Of a stretch of 46,110 bases of DNA, positions 1 to 6,360 are shown one piece after another. This DNA is from a virus, in IMG/VR virus record IMGVR_UViG_3300048591_000107, positions 1 through 46,110 of that record, one strand, 5' to 3'. How positions within the stretch are numbered: the stretch's first letter is position 1; each line of letters begins with the position of its first letter. Made by a program: the position numbers and the translations under genes. The notes under the pieces are model-generated. The model saw only the letters and a program-made list of their open reading frames with translations. It searched no databases and had not been told where the DNA came from.

Positions 1-127
1 CGGGCCCCGAACCAGTTGAAGATCTCGAACGCCAGCCGCTCGCGTGTGCCGACCGGCCAGAAGGCGCGGAAGCGCGCCTTGTCGTCGGGCGTCCATGGGG
101 CGTGCTGCACGGACTTCGGCGCGGGCG
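1..127. repeat. 127-bp direct terminal repeat (left copy)
   Basis: Bases 1-127 are identical to 45984-46110. The integrase reading frame continues smoothly across this overlap, so the repeat is the overlap of a circular assembly rather than two separate copies. A length of exactly 127 is a common assembler k-mer size, which supports an assembly origin. The true unit genome is then about 45,983 bp. Real terminal redundancy or circular permutation cannot be told apart from this. Confidence 0.9.
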
Positions 128-593
128 GGCGCGCTATGCCCGCGGTCGGGTCGCGCGTCACGAGGAGCTGGCGGGCCGCGTGCTTCGCGAGCAGCCGCCA
201 GAGTTTGAGCCGCTTCACTGCATTGTGCCCCTCGACCGCGGCGAGGTCCGCGAGGACGTGCTTCTCGAGGATGCCGCGAAACGCGACATGCCCGACGCGC
301 CGCACGAGGTCGTCGGCCTGTGGACGCAGCGCGCGGCGGTAGCTTTCGGAGAGGCCCAGCCACGCCTCCGACCGGGCGAGCCCCTGCCAGACGGCGGCGA
401 GGCTACCGGGGGCGGCGTGGCGGCCAGGCTTCTTCTGCCCGACGAGCGCCTCGGCGGCTTGGTAGGCCGCAAGGAACTCCGCGGAGGCTTCCGGCACATC
501 GACGGGGAGCGGCAGGCCCGTGCCGCGGTGATACTTCCACCGGACGGGTCCGCCCTTGACCTCGGCCACGCGACGGACGCCCTTGATCCTCAC
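1..593 (-). CDS. int: Tyrosine recombinase (integrase), N-terminal part, runs off the left edge
   Basis: Site-specific recombinase that would integrate and excise the phage. This entry is the first 197 codons; the rest is at 45512-46110, joined through the circular overlap, giving a protein of 354 residues (normal for the family). The GTG start at 593-591 overlaps the stop of the upstream HTH gene in the string GTGA, which fixes the start and implies translational coupling. The opening residues (MRIKGVRRV..GGPVRWKYHRG) match the N-terminal arm seen in many alphaproteobacterial phage integrases. The middle part is the SAM-like core-binding domain. No catalytic residue lies in this portion. It is the distal gene of the leftward early operon. 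Confidence 0.88.
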   Translation of the reverse strand, partial: MRIKGVRRVAEVKGGPVRWKYHRGTGLPLPVDVPEASAEFLAAYQAAEALVGQKKPGRHAAPGSLAAVWQGLARSEAWLGLSESYRRALRPQADDLVRRVGHVAFRGILEKHVLADLAAVEGHNAVKRLKLWRLLAKHAARQLLVTRDPTAGIARPPAPKSVQHAPWTPDDKARFRAFWPVGTRERLAFEIFNWFGA

Positions 594-835
594 AGCCCGA
601 AGGCCTTGTCGATGTCGTCGCATCCCCGGTCCTCCTCCGAACCGCCATCATAGGGGAGCTCGTCCAGGTAGCCGTCAAGGTCCTCGCGCATGTAGCCGAC
701 GATCCCGTCCGACATGCGGCGCCGCCCGATCGGCAGCTTGCGAAGCTGCGACTCGGAGATCCCGAGATACTCGGCCGCGACCGCCGGGCGCATGAAGCGC
801 GGGGTCACGCGGAAGGGGTGGCGCGGGGCGGTCAC
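590..835 (-). CDS. Small HTH DNA-binding protein, probable excisionase
   Basis: 81-residue protein with a MerR/excisionase-type helix-turn-helix at about residues 18-40 (AAEYLGISESQLRKLP) and a following basic stretch and YMREDLDGYLDEL segment, as in AlpA/Xis-like proteins. The GTG start at 835-833 overlaps the upstream stop (GTGA), and its own stop overlaps the integrase GTG start (GTGA again). Direct coupling to integrase is the main reason for calling it the recombination directionality factor. It could instead be a transcription regulator. A longer in-frame reading to 955 is possible but would overlap two upstream genes. Confidence 0.75.
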   Translation of the reverse strand: MTAPRHPFRVTPRFMRPAVAAEYLGISESQLRKLPIGRRRMSDGIVGYMREDLDGYLDELPYDGGSEEDRGCDDIDKAFGL

Positions 836-936
836 GGCTTCCTCTCCGGCGCTTCCGTCCGCCCGCAGAGCTTGCACGGCTTGCCGGCAGGCTGGCGCGC
901 ATAGGCGCAGACGGTGCAGAAGAGCGAGCCGGTCAC
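832..936 (-). CDS. Mini zinc-ribbon protein (34 aa)
   Basis: A 34-residue ORF with two C-x2-C pairs (C7-x2-C10 and C20-x2-C23), the pattern of a single zinc ribbon, with a basic C-terminus. It starts with GTG at 936 inside the stop of the methyltransferase gene (GTGA) and ends inside the GTG start of the HTH gene (GTGA). Four-base overlaps on both sides are good evidence that this short frame is translated. Function unknown; a nucleic-acid-binding or protein-adaptor role is only a guess from the ribbon. Confidence 0.6.
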   Translation of the reverse strand: MTGSLFCTVCAYARQPAGKPCKLCGRTEAPERKP

Positions 937-1586
937 GCCGCCACCTCCATCGCATACCCGCCCCACTGGTCGGCCATCGCCTCGGCGATCCCTAGATACG
1001 TGCGGCTGCGTTCCTTCCAGCGATCTGGGCCCGGCGGCATCCGGTGAACGCGGCTCCATGACTTGTGCTCGTCAGTGCCTGGCGCGGGTGGCGTCAGGCG
1101 GTGCGTGGGGCGCAGCTCCGGCAGGCCGCGGCGGTAGAAGCCGGTCGCCTTGAACGCGGCATCGCCAAACCACCACGGCTGCACGATCTGCGGCGCGGGG
1201 AGATCCGCGGGCAGGCGCTCGCGCGCGTGGCGGTGCATCACCGGGTTTTCCAAGGCCACGCGCTTGATCGGGGCGCGCCAGCACGCGGAGAAGAGCGCGG
1301 CGCCTTCCTCAAGCTCGGCCCACATCTCGGCCTTCGTGCGGCCGGGCGGCGGGACGTGCAGCCACCGGACGCCGGAGTTGCAGAGCCGGGTGCAGGGCGG
1401 GTGCATCACCGCGAGGAGGTCCCAGCCGTCCGCCAGCACGTCCCGCACGTCACAGATCATGTGCCGGTTCGAGCGGTCCTCGGCCGGGAGGAGATCGCAG
1501 GACCAGGCGTCGTGTCCGCGCACTAGGAAGGCGTTGCGTACGCGGCCGGAGGTTTCGCAGCCGATGAGCACTCGCAAGGGGCGCAT
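933..1586 (-). CDS. Phage DNA (cytosine-5) methyltransferase-like protein
   Basis: Predicted SAM-dependent DNA cytosine methyltransferase of the short phage type (217 aa, against more than 300 for host enzymes). Visible motifs: an N-terminal SAM-binding strand and loop (VLIGCETSGRVRNAF), motif IV MHPPC with the candidate catalytic Cys at about residue 65, and motif VI ALENP. The C-terminus (RTYLGIAEAMADQWGGY) is typical of this phage family. ATG at 1586 has AGGAGG about 8 nt upstream; GTG at 1589 is an alternative overlapping the preceding stop. Likely role: modifying phage DNA against host restriction. The target site cannot be read from sequence. The HNH gene nearby is not an obvious restriction partner. 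Confidence 0.75.
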   Translation of the reverse strand: MRPLRVLIGCETSGRVRNAFLVRGHDAWSCDLLPAEDRSNRHMICDVRDVLADGWDLLAVMHPPCTRLCNSGVRWLHVPPPGRTKAEMWAELEEGAALFSACWRAPIKRVALENPVMHRHARERLPADLPAPQIVQPWWFGDAAFKATGFYRRGLPELRPTHRLTPPAPGTDEHKSWSRVHRMPPGPDRWKERSRTYLGIAEAMADQWGGYAMEVAA

Positions 1587-1696
1587 CACTCTCCCCTCCT
1601 CATGTCGGCGATGATGTCCTCGACGGGGCGCGGGACGCGGCCAGTGCCTTGACAGCTGGTGCAGGTGTCGGTGTCGGGAACGGGCACTGCACGCAT
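1586..1696 (-). CDS. Small C-x2-C-x-G-x-G zinc-knuckle peptide (36 aa)
   Basis: A 36-residue protein containing the DnaJ-like half-motif CTSCQGTG, usually part of a zinc-binding knuckle, followed by an acidic/basic tail. The ATG at 1696 is chosen because AAGGAG ends 8 nt before it; the GTG at 1705 overlaps that ribosome-binding site and is less likely. It sits between the HNH gene and the methyltransferase. Only one Cys pair is present, so it would need to dimerise or pair with other ligands to hold zinc. Function unknown. Confidence 0.6.
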   Translation of the reverse strand: MRAVPVPDTDTCTSCQGTGRVPRPVEDIIADMRRGE

Positions 1697-1701
1697 GGTA
1701 T

Positions 1702-2079
1702 TCACTCCTTCACCCGGTAGGCCGGGCCGTTGAGGGGTTTCCGCCATCCCGAGCCTTTCGAGCCGGGGATGAGCGCCTTGCGTTTCTTGATCCCGAGGTG
1801 CTTCTGGCGCACGCGGGCGTCCTTCGACTTCTGCGCCACGTCGGCCTTGCTCTTGGTGCCGTGGCAAAGTGGGCAGAGCGCCCAGAGGTTCGTCTCGCGA
1901 TTGGCCCCGCCGTTGATGAGCGCGATCCGGTGATCGAACTCAGGCGGCACCTTCGCGCCGAACGCGACCGCGCACTTCGCGCAGCGGCGGTCCTGCGCCT
2001 GAACGATCCGATCCTTCACGCGGTCGGGCGCGGGCGTGTCGTCGGTGCGGCCGATCCACTCCTCGACGGTGCGGCTCAT
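1702..2079 (-). CDS. HNH endonuclease (125 aa)
   Basis: Small HNH nuclease. The fold is marked by C-x2-C at about residues 33-36 (RRCAKC), the FDHRIAL segment (His of the first beta strand), GGANRETNLWALC and the second pair CPLCHGTKS, the arrangement of zinc-stabilised beta-beta-alpha-metal nucleases. The ATG at 2079 overlaps the preceding stop (ATGA). The C-terminus is Lys/Arg-rich and probably binds DNA. Unlike the other HNH genes in this genome it has no AP2 domain and sits inside the coupled early operon, so it looks like a resident recombination, packaging or defence gene rather than a homing endonuclease. Confidence 0.85.
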   Translation of the reverse strand: MSRTVEEWIGRTDDTPAPDRVKDRIVQAQDRRCAKCAVAFGAKVPPEFDHRIALINGGANRETNLWALCPLCHGTKSKADVAQKSKDARVRQKHLGIKKRKALIPGSKGSGWRKPLNGPAYRVKE

Positions 2080-2573
2080 GCTGCGTTCTCCCGAGGGGCC
2101 CCGATGCGCGCAGCGATCCAGTCGAGCACTTTCGTCTTCGATTCTTGGAACGTCTCGCTCCCCATCGCGCGGACGCTCTGGCTGTGCGGCGTGTAGCAGC
2201 GCACCACAGGCCCCTCGACCTTGACGATCGCGTAGCCGTGGGCCTTCCGGGCGAGGTCGCCCACGTAGGCCGCGATCCGCGCCGCCGCCGCCTTCGTGCC
2301 GGCGTCGATCGTCTCGACGTCGCAGTAGCCGGTGACGATGAGCGCGTGTTTCCGCAGCGTCTCGGGGCTCTGCGCGTAGGGCAGCTCCGCCATGCTCTCG
2401 GGCAGGGTCGCCCACATCTCCGCGATCTCGGCGAACTGATGGCGGTGAGACCTCATGGAGCGGGCGCGCTCGATCTCCACGATGACCGTCTCGCCCTCCG
2501 CCAACTCGGGCGGCTGGTTCGTCAGGAGACGCAGGCCGCCGTTCATCCACCTGGCGCGGTAGGTCGCCATCAC
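2076..2573 (-). CDS. Conserved phage protein of unknown function
   Basis: About 165 aa. It resembles a conserved protein of temperate phages of alphaproteobacteria (segments RSHRHQFAEIAEMWATLPE, LRKHALIVTGYCD and SQSVRAMGSETFQESK are characteristic), usually found beside recombination genes. No catalytic motif or membrane segment is visible. The start is either GTG at 2573, which overlaps the upstream stop as GTGA, or the ATG directly after it. Given its place between the SSB/exonuclease cluster and the HNH gene, a role in recombination or replication is plausible but not shown. Confidence 0.8.
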   Translation of the reverse strand: MMATYRARWMNGGLRLLTNQPPELAEGETVIVEIERARSMRSHRHQFAEIAEMWATLPESMAELPYAQSPETLRKHALIVTGYCDVETIDAGTKAAAARIAAYVGDLARKAHGYAIVKVEGPVVRCYTPHSQSVRAMGSETFQESKTKVLDWIAARIGAPRENAA

Positions 2574-2740
2574 CCCGCTCCCTGTCCTGTCAGCCGATCC
2601 ACCACGGCCTGCGAGACGACATCCCGAGGGAGCCGCAACTCGGAGCAGGTGAGCTTGATCGTCTCGCCCGTCTGCGCGGGGCCGTGCTTCCGCTCGGCGG
2701 CGATCCGGTCGAAGGTGGCGAGGATGGTGGTGGCGTTCAT
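2570..2740 (-). CDS. Small hypothetical protein (56 aa)
   Basis: A 56-residue frame reading from ATG 2740 to TGA 2570. The stop overlaps the next start as GTGA, in keeping with the coupled organisation of this operon. The sequence is short and mixed (TILATFDRIAAERKHGP, then a segment LRLPRDVVSQAVVDRL likely helical). No family recognised. It fills the only space between SSB and the 165-aa gene. Support comes from the overlap and from the lack of any competing frame. Confidence 0.55.
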   Translation of the reverse strand: MNATTILATFDRIAAERKHGPAQTGETIKLTCSELRLPRDVVSQAVVDRLTGQGAG

Positions 2741-2749
2741 GCCGGGCTC

Positions 2750-3223
2750 CTAGAAGGGGATCTCGTCGTCGATGTCGCCCGCGGGCGAACGGGGCGGGGC
2801 GTCGTAGCCTCCGACGCTCGGCACCTGGCCGCCGCCGTAGGCTTCATCCTGTCCGCGCGCCGCGCCGCCGTTGCCCTCGGCGAAGTCGATTAGGTAGAGG
2901 TTCGCGCCGAAGCCGCTCACCACGACCTCAGTCGTCCAGCGGTCGGAGCCGTCCTGCGCCTGCCACTTCCGGGTGCGGAGCGTCCCCTCGACCATGACGC
3001 GACGGCCCTTGGCGAGGTGCTTCTCGACGACGTTCACGAGCGGGCCGAAGACGACGATGGAGTGCCATTCGGTGCGCTCCTTCTGCTCGCCCGTGTTGCG
3101 GTCCTTCCACCGCTCGCCGGTCGCCATGCGGAAGGATGCCACCTTGTCGCCCGCCTGCGTCGTGCGGATCTCGGGGTCGGCCCCGAGGCGACCCATGAGA
3201 GAGGTTCGGTTCAGGTCGCCCAT
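2750..3223 (-). CDS. ssb: Single-stranded DNA-binding protein
   Basis: 157-residue SSB. The N-terminal OB fold covers about residues 1-110 (NRTSLMGRLGADPEIR, then ERTEWHSIVVFG and VVEKHLAKGRRVMVEG). A Gly/Gln-rich linker follows, and the protein ends in the acidic tip DIDDEIPF that binds partner proteins such as exonucleases and primases. The ATG at 3223 shares one base with the upstream stop (TAATG). It follows the exonuclease and ERF genes, forming a three-gene recombination and replication cassette: it protects single strands produced by the exonuclease and assists the replisome. Confidence 0.97.
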   Translation of the reverse strand: MGDLNRTSLMGRLGADPEIRTTQAGDKVASFRMATGERWKDRNTGEQKERTEWHSIVVFGPLVNVVEKHLAKGRRVMVEGTLRTRKWQAQDGSDRWTTEVVVSGFGANLYLIDFAEGNGGAARGQDEAYGGGQVPSVGGYDAPPRSPAGDIDDEIPF

Positions 3224-3843
3224 TACGCGACCCTCCGGTAGCGTTCCGTCAGCGCCGCGACGGTCGCGTCGACCTCGGCGAGGAAGTCGCGCACCGCGCC
3301 CTCGATCTCGGCGATCATCGCCTCGTCGCGCTGGACGCGCTGGATGAACAACTGCATGTCGTCTGGCAGGCGCGGGTCGAAGGACAGGAACTCGCACCAC
3401 TGACGCCCGGTACATGCCATCTGCCACATCATCTGCTTGACGTACTTGCCGTCAGGCTTGCCCCCGAGGAGCGTCTCGATGTGCGTGGCGGTGTTCGGGC
3501 ACTTGATCTCGACGAGCCCCTCCGCGCCCACGAGCCCGTCGGGGCTGGCGCCGCTCATGGCGATCGCGGGATGATCGACGAACCCGATCTCCTCGACCAC
3601 GCGGCCGGTGACGAGCGTGTAGGTCGCCCGCGCCTGCGGCTCGCGGTCAGTTCCCCAGGCCATCGCGGCGTTCGTGAACTTCTCCGCCCGCACGCCGGTC
3701 AGCCGCTCGGCGACGAGCTCGGCGGCGTAGTTCTTCCGCGCCGCTCCCGGCCCGGTCTTCGTGGTCGCCATGATGTCGGCGATCCGGGAGGCGGTCGCCT
3801 TCCCGAGACGCGCGGCGAACCATTCTTCTGTCCCCTGTTCCAT
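3223..3843 (-). CDS. YqaJ/lambda-type recombination exonuclease
   Basis: 206-aa exonuclease of the PD-(D/E)xK superfamily (YqaJ, lambda exonuclease family). It degrades one strand of double-stranded ends to give 3' overhangs for annealing. Visible catalytic signature: SGASPDGLVG (Asp) followed by LVEIKCP (E-x-K), with the N-terminal EWFAARLGKATASRIADIM helix typical of the family. It lies directly after the ERF annealing protein, with start and stop overlapped as TGATG, and before SSB. The pairing of exonuclease with a single-strand annealing protein is the standard phage two-component recombinase. Confidence 0.95.
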   Translation of the reverse strand: MEQGTEEWFAARLGKATASRIADIMATTKTGPGAARKNYAAELVAERLTGVRAEKFTNAAMAWGTDREPQARATYTLVTGRVVEEIGFVDHPAIAMSGASPDGLVGAEGLVEIKCPNTATHIETLLGGKPDGKYVKQMMWQMACTGRQWCEFLSFDPRLPDDMQLFIQRVQRDEAMIAEIEGAVRDFLAEVDATVAALTERYRRVA

Positions 3844-4562
3844 CAGCGGGCGCTCCTGTTCTGGAGGGTGATCTTGAGGCGGCCGGCCACGCGGTCGAAG
3901 TCCTTCGCGGGCAGGTCGGTGAGCATGGACAGGCGCTCGGCCTTGAGCACGATGTCCTCGTCGATGCCGGCACGGTCGATCAGGCTGCGCAGTTCGCGAA
4001 ACTGCTCCTCGGTGATCGTCGTCGGGCCGTTCGCGCCGCGCCCGTCGTCTTCGGTGTCATCGCCGAGGGCGAGCCCGAGGATCGACTGCGCGGTGTACCG
4101 CTGGCCGTAGGTCTGCGTGGAACCGAACGCCTGCACCGGGTTCTTCGAGCCGCTGTTGTCTGCCGGCAGGGGCAGCGACACGCGCTCCTCGTGCCCGTTG
4201 CGGTGCGTGAGGATCGCGGTGATCGTGACCGTCTGGCCGTCGATCTTCGTGTCCCATGTGAGGGCGAGGCCGTGCCGCGCCAGAACCGGCTTCGACACGC
4301 TCACGATGTCCTTGAGGAGCGCGTAGGGACGCCCGTTGTGGCCCTTCCCGTGCATCGGGACCATCGGCATCTCGGCCATCGCCTCGGCCTTTGCCTCTGC
4401 ATGCTCGGCCTTCGCGCGCTGCGCTTGGATGCGCTCTTGCATGTCGAGCATGCGCTCGAGCTTGTCGATCGAGACATTCGGGTCCATCGCGACCCGCTCG
4501 ATCATGGACACCATCGCGGCCTGCTGCGGCGCGTGGTCGTCGTGTTTCGCGAGCTGTGTCAT
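3843..4562 (-). CDS. erf: ERF-family single-strand annealing protein
   Basis: 239-aa member of the ERF (essential recombination function) family. It anneals complementary single strands and, with the downstream exonuclease, mediates homologous recombination or genome circularisation. The N-terminus (about 1-60) is a charged helix (KLERMLDMQERIQAQ). The core shows the hallmark MVPMHGKGHNGRPYALLKDI and FGSTQTYGQRYTAQSILGLALGDDTEDDG. The C-terminal part (about 175-239) looks like a small helical binding region. Its stop overlaps the exonuclease ATG by one base. Confidence 0.93.
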   Translation of the reverse strand: MTQLAKHDDHAPQQAAMVSMIERVAMDPNVSIDKLERMLDMQERIQAQRAKAEHAEAKAEAMAEMPMVPMHGKGHNGRPYALLKDIVSVSKPVLARHGLALTWDTKIDGQTVTITAILTHRNGHEERVSLPLPADNSGSKNPVQAFGSTQTYGQRYTAQSILGLALGDDTEDDGRGANGPTTITEEQFRELRSLIDRAGIDEDIVLKAERLSMLTDLPAKDFDRVAGRLKITLQNRSAR

Positions 4563-4563
4563 G

Positions 4564-4662
4564 TCAGCCTCCGATCAGGGGCAGGAATACGATGAGGGTG
4601 ACGCCGATCACGGTCAGGGCGGCGGCACCGGCGAGGTCTTCGAGGAGGCGGCGGTAGTCCAT
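4564..4662 (-). CDS. Tiny single-pass membrane protein (32 aa)
   Basis: 32-residue frame with a charged N-terminus (MDYRRLLEDL) and one hydrophobic segment at about residues 11-30 (AALTVIGVTLIVFLPLI). The ATG at 4662 shares a base with the stop of the upstream gene (TGATG), and the stop lies one base before the ERF start. It is one of two adjacent small membrane proteins in the early operon. Function unknown; such early membrane peptides can act in superinfection exclusion or modify host membrane processes, but nothing here shows that. Confidence 0.5.
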   Translation of the reverse strand: MDYRRLLEDLAGAAALTVIGVTLIVFLPLIGG

Positions 4663-4856
4663 CAGAGCACCACGGCGGCAATCGCCGCCCCGAGCGCGAG
4701 GCAAAGGATGGCCGCCCACACGACGATGCCGACGACGCTCCAGTCGGCGTCGTCCGTGGCGTCGTCCATCTGCGCCATGTCGGGCCAGCGAGCGAGCTCG
4801 GGGAAGGTGCGCTCGATCTCCTCGCGGGTGGTGAAGTTGGAGGGGTCGCCGTTCAT
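4662..4856 (-). CDS. Small C-terminally anchored membrane protein (64 aa)
   Basis: 64 residues: an acidic soluble N-terminal part (REEIERTFPELARWPDM, DDATDDADW) followed by one hydrophobic segment at about 41-64 (VVGIVVWAAILCLALGAAIA) that ends the protein, so it is probably tail-anchored with the N-terminus in the cytoplasm. The ATG at 4856 overlaps the upstream stop (ATGA), and its stop overlaps the next small membrane protein (TGATG). No family recognised. Confidence 0.6.
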   Translation of the reverse strand: MNGDPSNFTTREEIERTFPELARWPDMAQMDDATDDADWSVVGIVVWAAILCLALGAAIAAVVL

Positions 4857-5071
4857 GCCGCACCGCCTTTCAGGAACGCAGGCCGCTCGGCGATCTCCGC
4901 GCGGCGGTGGAGCTCGTCGGCATAGCGCGAGATCCACCGGCAGGCTTCGCGGCGCTCGTCCGCGCTGGCGCTGTCGCGCAGCGTGGCCGTGTAGGTGCAG
5001 ATGGCATCCCGCAGGCCGTCGACCGACATCTGCCCGATGCGGCTCATGGTGAGAGGCGTGGGCGCCATCAC
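4853..5071 (-). CDS. Small hypothetical protein (72 aa)
   Basis: 72 residues, predicted helical, with a central segment LRDAICTYTATLRDSASADERREACRWISRYADELHRRAEI rich in charged residues and no membrane segment. GTG at 5071 overlaps the upstream stop (GTGA), with an ATG next to it; a further ATG at 5047 (MSRIGQM) has no clear ribosome-binding site. Its stop overlaps the next gene. Unknown function; coupled position in the early operon supports it being expressed. Confidence 0.6.
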   Translation of the reverse strand: MMAPTPLTMSRIGQMSVDGLRDAICTYTATLRDSASADERREACRWISRYADELHRRAEIAERPAFLKGGAA

Positions 5072-5331
5072 TTGCCCCCCCGGACGATCGCGCGCACGCG
5101 ATCTTCGATGTCGGCGCTCGGGTACGTGGGGCTGAGGGCATCGTCGATCCGTTCGACGGCCTTCTCCAGACGCTCCCGCACGTTCGTGAGGTAGTCGCGT
5201 CCGGCGTAGCGGTTCGCCATCAGCACGTCGAAAGCCACGGCCTGCAAGTCCTGCCAGACCTTGAACGCGGCATCCTCGATGCGGTCGCGTTCCTCGACCC
5301 GCGCGGTCAGTTCGCTCAGTGCGTCGGTCAT
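5068..5331 (-). CDS. Small hypothetical protein, helical (87 aa)
   Basis: 87 residues, mostly charged helix (LTARVEERDRIEDAAFKVWQDLQ, then LTNVRERLEKAVERIDDAL), likely coiled-coil. It has a strong ribosome-binding site (AGGAGG followed by ACACG and ATG), the same 17-base string CAGGAGGACACGATGAC found ahead of the pentapeptide gene at 5772, so the two genes share a duplicated leader. No family recognised. Confidence 0.65.
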   Translation of the reverse strand: MTDALSELTARVEERDRIEDAAFKVWQDLQAVAFDVLMANRYAGRDYLTNVRERLEKAVERIDDALSPTYPSADIEDRVRAIVRGGK

Positions 5332-5343
5332 CGTGTCCTCCTG

Positions 5344-5772
5344 TCAGGCAGATTGCTCAACCGGCGCTTCGTGGCCGGTCGGGATTGCGGGGTTCGCGTC
5401 GATGATGGCGAGGACGAGCGCAAGGTTGTGGTCGGCCCATGCGAGCGCATGGTTGTCCATCATGGCGACCCACTCGCGTCCTGCCGGGGTGGTCCACTTG
5501 CGCCACTTCTCGATAGCGTGGCGCTGGCACCCGATTTGGAGCGTGTCGGCGGTGTAGCCGATAGCCCATCGGTCGATCTGCATGGTGCGCAGTTCACGCA
5601 TGTTACCCTGGCAGAGAAGGTCCGCCCCGCTCAGGTCCGCCCCGATCAGGTACGCCCCGCCCAGGTCCGCCCCGAACAGGTCCGCCTCGCTCAGGTCCGC
5701 CGGTTTGCCGCCGTCACCGCGCAGCCATTTGACATGGGCGTCTAGCGTGGCCCTAAGTTCGTCGGGTGTCAT
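5344..5772 (-). CDS. Pentapeptide-repeat protein, first gene of the leftward operon
   Basis: 142 residues starting at ATG 5772, with AGGAGG 7 nt upstream. About residues 25-52 hold pentapeptide repeats of the A(D/Y)L-x-x type (ADLSEADLFGADLGGAYLIG), which form a short right-handed quadrilateral beta helix. They are encoded by 15-bp tandem DNA repeats. The remaining part (MQIDRWAIGYTADTLQIGCQRHAIEKW...) is a domain often joined to pentapeptide repeats in phage proteins; its role is unknown. Large pentapeptide proteins can mimic DNA and block gyrase, but six units are few for that. It is the gene nearest the operator-controlled left promoter, so it should be made first after infection or induction. 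Confidence 0.8.
   Translation of the reverse strand: MTPDELRATLDAHVKWLRGDGGKPADLSEADLFGADLGGAYLIGADLSGADLLCQGNMRELRTMQIDRWAIGYTADTLQIGCQRHAIEKWRKWTTPAGREWVAMMDNHALAWADHNLALVLAIIDANPAIPTGHEAPVEQSA
5618..5704 (-). repeat. 15-bp tandem repeats encoding pentapeptide repeats
   Basis: About 5.8 units of a 15-bp repeat (plus-strand unit AGGTCCGCCCCGCTC with 1-4 differences), starting at 5618, 5633, 5648, 5663, 5678 and 5693. The period equals five codons and stays in frame with the pentapeptide protein, so it is a protein repeat and not a CRISPR or an iteron. Confidence 0.85.
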
Positions 5773-5809
5773 CGTGTCCTCCTGCGGTCTGTCCGCGTGG
5801 TATGGGAGG

Positions 5810-5838
5810 ATATTCGCAAATGCGAACACCGCTGGCAA
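5810..5838 (-). promoter_or_regulatory. Candidate leftward early promoter (PL-like)
   Basis: On the minus strand TTGCCA (5838-5833), a 17-nt spacer and GAATAT (5815-5810) resemble a sigma-70 promoter with a good -35 and a weak -10. The operator at 5813-5826 overlaps the spacer and -10, which is how repression would work. A second candidate just upstream is the extended -10 TGCTATAGC at 5880-5872. Transcription from either would read the pentapeptide gene and the whole recombination operon. Confidence 0.45.
5813..5826. promoter_or_regulatory. Repressor operator copy 1, TTCGC-AAAT-GCGAA
   Basis: Perfect 5+5 inverted repeat with a 4-nt spacer (6+6 with a 2-nt spacer for this copy). The same half-sites TTCGC/GCGAA recur at 5847-5860 and 6370-6383, all three flanking the repressor gene. 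Its position over the candidate left promoter makes it an OL-type site. Confidence 0.7.
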
Positions 5839-5846
5839 GAGAAATC

Positions 5847-5860
5847 TTCGCGATGGCGAA
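5847..5860. promoter_or_regulatory. Repressor operator copy 2, TTCGC-GATG-GCGAA
   Basis: Second perfect copy of TTCGC-N4-GCGAA, 34 bp centre to centre from copy 1, close to three helical turns, so two repressor dimers could sit on nearly the same face. It lies just downstream of the extended -10 element TGCTATAGC (minus strand, 5880-5872). A further imperfect palindrome, ATGCT-N6-AGCAT, follows at 5866-5881. Confidence 0.7.
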
Positions 5861-5944
5861 TATTCATGCTCGCTATAGCATAGCGGCGCCCGGCGAAGTA
5901 GACTTCATCTTCGGGACGACTGCGGAACACAAGGGGAACGAAGG

Positions 5945-6121
5945 ATGCGGGCTGATGAACTAGCCGAACGCCTTATGCACCTTACGCGCGAGCGGGCCGC
6001 GGAAATTGCGGCGCTCGTCAGGGAGAGCGAAGGAGGTCCAGAATCGCCTTCCGGCGCGCTTCCGATGTCTGCATCAGAAGAAGCAGCGCCTCGATCTCGG
6101 GTGGAACCGTCTCACCAATAA
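5945..6121 (+). CDS. Possible small protein (58 aa) opposite the repressor 3' end
   Basis: Plus-strand frame ATG 5945 to TAA 6121, 58 residues, beginning MRADELAERLMHLTRERAAEIAALVRE, a plausible charged helix; the second half is less protein-like. An AAGGGG stands 8 nt before the ATG. It overlaps the 3' end of the minus-strand repressor by about 100 bp, which is a mark against it. The stretch 5773-5944 between it and the pentapeptide gene holds only the operators and promoter signals. Low confidence; no family recognised. Confidence 0.3.
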   Translation: MRADELAERLMHLTRERAAEIAALVRESEGGPESPSGALPMSASEEAAPRSRVEPSHQ

Positions 6122-6308
6122 GGACGTAAGCTGGACTGACGTTCAGGGCTTGGCATATCGCCAGCAGCTTCTCGACGGTCGGGTCCTTCCCGTCTTTCAG
6201 GACGCCGTGAACGTAGTTCGCGCCCAGTTTCGCCTTAAGCGATACTGAGCGCATCGTTTCGCCCCGTTCCTCGATGGCCGCTGCCAGCCTGTCGCGCCAC
6301 GTCCCCAT
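6018..6308 (-). CDS. CI-like XRE-family repressor, short form without peptidase domain
   Basis: HTH_3/XRE repressor, 96 residues from ATG 6308. The HTH lies at about residues 17-42 (MRSVSLKAKLGANYVHGVLKDGKDPT) and is followed by the usual LLAICQALNVSPAYVLIGE. The C-terminus (EIEALLLLMQTSEARRKAILDLL) is a likely dimerisation helix. There is no S24/LexA-type autoprotease domain, so RecA-driven self-cleavage is not expected. An upstream in-frame ATG at 6398 would put operator 3 inside the gene, so 6308 is preferred. No ribosome-binding site precedes 6308, but TATAGC stands 7 nt before the ATG, as for a leaderless mRNA. It is divergent from the Cro-like gene. Confidence 0.82.
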   Translation of the reverse strand: MGTWRDRLAAAIEERGETMRSVSLKAKLGANYVHGVLKDGKDPTVEKLLAICQALNVSPAYVLIGETVPPEIEALLLLMQTSEARRKAILDLLRSP

Positions 6309-6360
6309 GGCGAAAGCTATAACGGACGCCTCTTCGCCCCGCACGTCCGCGATAGAGTTC

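Noticed and set aside
933-2079. Methyltransferase plus nearby HNH nuclease as a restriction-modification pair
   Set aside because: The HNH is a small phage type with no specificity domain, a separate small gene lies between, and lone phage methyltransferases are common. Kept as separate genes.
5618-5704. Short tandem repeats resembling a CRISPR or iteron array
   Set aside because: No spacers, 15-bp period, in frame with pentapeptide repeats of a protein.
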